Shown: positions 6,659 through 8,320 of the stretch, piece by piece
Position numbering within the stretch: position 1 is the stretch's first letter
Layout: each line of letters begins with the position of its first letter
Translations under genes and position numbers: made by a program
Source of the DNA: an uncultured Solirubrobacteraceae bacterium
GTDB taxonomy: Bacteria > Actinomycetota > Thermoleophilia > Solirubrobacterales > Solirubrobacteraceae
Reading direction: 5' to 3'
Assembly (NCBI GenBank): GCA_955652345.1
Contig: CATPBV010000335.1
Span: 1-8,320 of the forward strand
Length of the DNA: 8,320 nucleotides
Notes under the pieces: generated by a model
Told to the model about the DNA's origin: nothing
Databases searched by the model: none
Seen by the model: the letters and a program-made list of their open reading frames with translations, nothing else

Positions 6659-7568
6659 TGGTCTCTCTTTCGACTCGGGGTGGGATGCCCAGGCGCCTGC
6701 ACAGCTTCGCGATCCCCGCGTCCTTGCGGAACGAGATGAAATGGAGGCCCGCCACGCCGGGCTGCGCAAGCGCATGTGTGGCGAGCTCGTAGGCGATCTC
6801 GAAGCACTCCTCTTCGGCATTCCTCGCGCTCTCGACCCGCGCGACGATCTCGGGCGGGACGTCGATGCCGGGGACCTTGCTCGCGACGAACCGCATCCCG
6901 CCGACGGTCCGCAGGATGCAGATCGACGGGATCACGGCGAGCCGCTCGCTGACCCCGGTGTCGTACGCGACGTGCATGAAGCGCTCCAGCAGCTCCGGCC
7001 GGTAGCAGATCTGAAGCTGGAGGAAGCGCGCTCCCGCCAGCGCTTTCTTAGCCGCCCGGCGGACCCGGTACTCGTACGGCGGCGCGCCCGGGTTCTCGAC
7101 CGCGCCGATCAGGAAGTGCGGAGCCGGCGTGATCGGCCGCCCGGACAGGTAGCGCCCGCCTTCGAGAGCGCGCGCGAGCGCGATCAGCTGCGGAGCATCG
7201 AGGTCGAAGACCCGCCGCGCCTCGGGCTCGTCGCCGGCGGTCACGTCATCGCCGGTCATGCAACTGATGTTCTCGACGCCGTGCATCGCGGCGCCGACGA
7301 GGTCCGCCTCGAGGGCAAGGCGATTGCGATCCCGACAGGCGAGCTGCATGATCGGCTCGACGCCCGCTTGGAGCAGCCCGAGCGACACGGCCAGGGCCGA
7401 GCAGTGGGCGTGCGCGGAGGGGTTGTCGGTCGCGTTGAAGGCGTCGACGAACGCCTCCATCGGCTCCAGCTGGCGCCCGATTTCGGCGTGGCCGCCGCCG
7501 TCGATGACCGGCATCTCGGCGGTGACTACGAACCGGCCGGCGGCGAGCTTGCGCTCAAGGCTCGACAT
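6630..7568 (-). CDS. metF: Methylenetetrahydrofolate reductase, MetF subunit of a MetVF-type enzyme
   Basis: 312 residues, FAD/FMN-type TIM barrel (PF02219). It interconverts 5-methyl-THF and 5,10-methylene-THF; here the likely direction is oxidation of methyl groups arriving from the corrinoid pathway. Motifs: FVVTAEMP (13-20, Glu18 the usual catalytic acid), FNATDNPSAHAH (44-55), MQLACRDRNRLAL (74-86), ENISCMTGDD (99-108), FLQLQICY (182-189), SKVPGIDVP (230-238) and GLHFISF (274-280). I chose the ATG at 7568, where homologues start. A GTG at 7607 in frame would add 13 residues, but neither start has a clear Shine-Dalgarno. A 12-bp palindrome CGGCGCGCGCCG (7569-7580) directly precedes the ATG. 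The chosen start overlaps metV by 14 bases, so initiation probably depends on metV translation. Confidence 0.9.
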   Translation of the reverse strand: MSSLERKLAAGRFVVTAEMPVIDGGGHAEIGRQLEPMEAFVDAFNATDNPSAHAHCSALAVSLGLLQAGVEPIMQLACRDRNRLALEADLVGAAMHGVENISCMTGDDVTAGDEPEARRVFDLDAPQLIALARALEGGRYLSGRPITPAPHFLIGAVENPGAPPYEYRVRRAAKKALAGARFLQLQICYRPELLERFMHVAYDTGVSERLAVIPSICILRTVGGMRFVASKVPGIDVPPEIVARVESARNAEEECFEIAYELATHALAQPGVAGLHFISFRKDAGIAKLCRRLGIPPRVERETNGYSASVAV

Positions 7569-7932
7569 CGGCGCGCGCCGCCCATCCGGCCGGAACCTCC
7601 CGATCACGGCCGGTCACGAGGTTGATCCACGAGGAGGTGCCCGCCAGGCGGTTGTCGACGGGCGCGCGAACGCGGTCGATGTGGCCCCGCCACAGCGGCA
7701 GTCGCTCCGAGCGCTCGTATGCCTTCAGCCAAACGCACCGCATGTCGGGCTTGACCTCGCAAGTCCCGTCGGGCCTGACCCCACCGCAGGGGCCGTTGCG
7801 AAGCGTCTTCGGGCAGTTCATCGGGCACGTCAGGCCCGTCTCGTGCAGCACGCACTGACCGCACATCTGGCAGTCCCAGATGGCGCCCTTGACGACGTGC
7901 TCGGCACGGGCCACGAGTCCGCCGGTCCTCAT
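7555..7932 (-). CDS. metV: MetV-like Fe-S partner of methylenetetrahydrofolate reductase (MTHFR C-terminal domain protein, PF12225)
   Basis: 125 residues, shorter than many acetogen MetV proteins (about 200). The diagnostic cysteine block spans Cys21, Cys24, Cys27, Cys36, Cys40, Cys49, Cys58 and Cys66, with CQMCGQC (21-27), TCPMNCPK (35-42), NGPCGGV (46-52) and MRCVW (64-68). In characterised acetogen MetVF enzymes this subunit carries Fe-S centres and passes electrons to or from the flavin of MetF. Eight cysteines fit two [4Fe-4S] clusters (inference). The C-terminal third has no recognised motif. The ATG at 7932 forms ATGA with the corrinoid gene's stop and follows a fair Shine-Dalgarno, AGAAGGTG (7945-7938). 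Its place directly before metF supports a two-subunit enzyme. The further electron carrier (Rnf-, Hdr- or ferredoxin-like) is not in this window. Confidence 0.88.
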   Translation of the reverse strand: MRTGGLVARAEHVVKGAIWDCQMCGQCVLHETGLTCPMNCPKTLRNGPCGGVRPDGTCEVKPDMRCVWLKAYERSERLPLWRGHIDRVRAPVDNRLAGTSSWINLVTGRDREVPAGWAARADVEP

Positions 7933-8320
7933 GCGGGCACCTTCTCCCGCTTGCGCTCGATCAGCTCCTTGGCCTTCTTCACCGCGGAGGACGCATCCGC
8001 CGAATACCCATCCGCGCCGACCGCGTCCGCGTACTCCTGGGTGACCGGCGCCCCGCCGACCATCACGATCACCCGGTCGCGCAGGCCGGTCTTCTCGAGC
8101 GCGTTGATGTTCGCCTTGAACATCGGCTTCGTCGTGGTCAGGAACGCGGAAAAGCCGACGACGTCGGGGTCGTGCTCCTCGATCTGCTCGATGAACTTCT
8201 CCGGCGCGACGTTCACGCCGAGATCGATCACGGTGAAGCCCGCGCCCTCGAGCATGATGTTGCAGAGGTTCTTGCCGATGTCGTGCACGTCGCCCTTGAC
8301 GGTGCCCATCAGGAAGGTCC
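7929..8320 (-). CDS. Corrinoid (cobalamin-binding) methyl-carrier protein, 5' end outside window
   Basis: The visible 129 residues are the C-terminal Rossmann-like B12 domain (PF02310) of an MtbC/MttC/MtgC-type corrinoid protein, which carries the methyl group between two methyltransferases. DVHDIG gives the base-off/His-on axial histidine. It is followed after 41 residues by SAFLTTT and 28 residues further by GG (GGAPVT), matching the classical DxHxxG-SxL-GG spacing; the middle motif is SxF rather than SxL. The frame stays open to the right edge (Thr-Phe-Leu before MGTVKGD), so that Met is not the start and the N-terminal helical cap is off-window. The C-terminal helix is Lys/Glu-rich. Its TGA overlaps metV's ATG. 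Substrate specificity cannot be read from this part. Confidence 0.92.
   Translation of the reverse strand, partial: TFLMGTVKGDVHDIGKNLCNIMLEGAGFTVIDLGVNVAPEKFIEQIEEHDPDVVGFSAFLTTTKPMFKANINALEKTGLRDRVIVMVGGAPVTQEYADAVGADGYSADASSAVKKAKELIERKREKVPA

Noticed and set aside
6659..6820. A 54-residue N-terminal extension of the methyltransferase frame
   Set aside because: The extra residues are Ser/Arg-rich, overlap metF codons and match no part of the family; the family begins close to the ATG at 6658.
5922..7625. Long open plus-strand frame of over 500 codons opposite the C1 operon
   Set aside because: It is low-complexity Arg/Ala/Asp/Ser sequence without domains, a typical opposite-strand shadow in GC-rich DNA; the minus-strand frames encode recognisable enzymes.
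1..8320. CRISPR arrays, tRNA or rRNA genes, insertion sequences, long direct repeats
   Set aside because: I read through the window for spaced repeats, cloverleaf-like segments and transposase motifs and saw none.

Overview
This window is GC-rich, gene-dense DNA from what is probably a high-GC actinobacterium, plausibly Thermoleophilia (Solirubrobacterales/Gaiellales type). That placement is inferred from base composition and protein flavour only; no rRNA or other marker is present. There are no tRNAs, CRISPR arrays, insertion sequences or transposases.

Left part (1-3288). The first 145 bases hold the 3' end of a plus-strand gene whose Gly/Asn/Thr-rich repeats resemble the C-terminus of phage tail or cell-surface beta-structured proteins. 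It converges with a minus-strand gene (190-1419) for a Tat-exported phosphoesterase of the phospholipase C/acid phosphatase family (PF04185). Divergent from that, across 105 bp, is a second member of the same family (1525-3288) with an ordinary Sec signal peptide. The shared intergenic region holds a good minus-strand promoter (TTGACA, 18 bp, TGaTATATC) and strong Shine-Dalgarno sequences for both genes. The pair probably releases phosphate from phosphomonoesters or phospholipids outside the membrane.

Right part (3289-8320). Six minus-strand genes overlap one another without a gap and form one operon entering from beyond the right edge. In order of transcription they are: a corrinoid (cobalamin-binding) protein whose N-terminus is cut off by the window; MetV, an eight-cysteine Fe-S partner of methylene-tetrahydrofolate reductase; MetF; a methyltetrahydrofolate:corrinoid methyltransferase; a RACo-type ATP-dependent reductive activator of corrinoid proteins; and a DUF1638 protein of unknown function. 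Inferred role: a substrate-specific methyltransferase, probably encoded just upstream, moves a methyl group from a methylated amine or ether (betaine-like or methoxy compound) onto the corrinoid protein. The methyltransferase passes it to tetrahydrofolate, and MetVF oxidises methyl-THF to methylene-THF for assimilation or energy. RACo rescues corrinoid that has oxidised to Co(II).

The DUF1638 gene and the Sec phosphoesterase gene meet tail to tail with no bases between their stop codons. A perfect 14-bp GC-rich inverted repeat lies about 85 bases inside the DUF1638 gene and may serve as the missing transcript end or barrier. The most interesting content is the translationally coupled DUF1638 gene in a demethylation operon and this hairpin.
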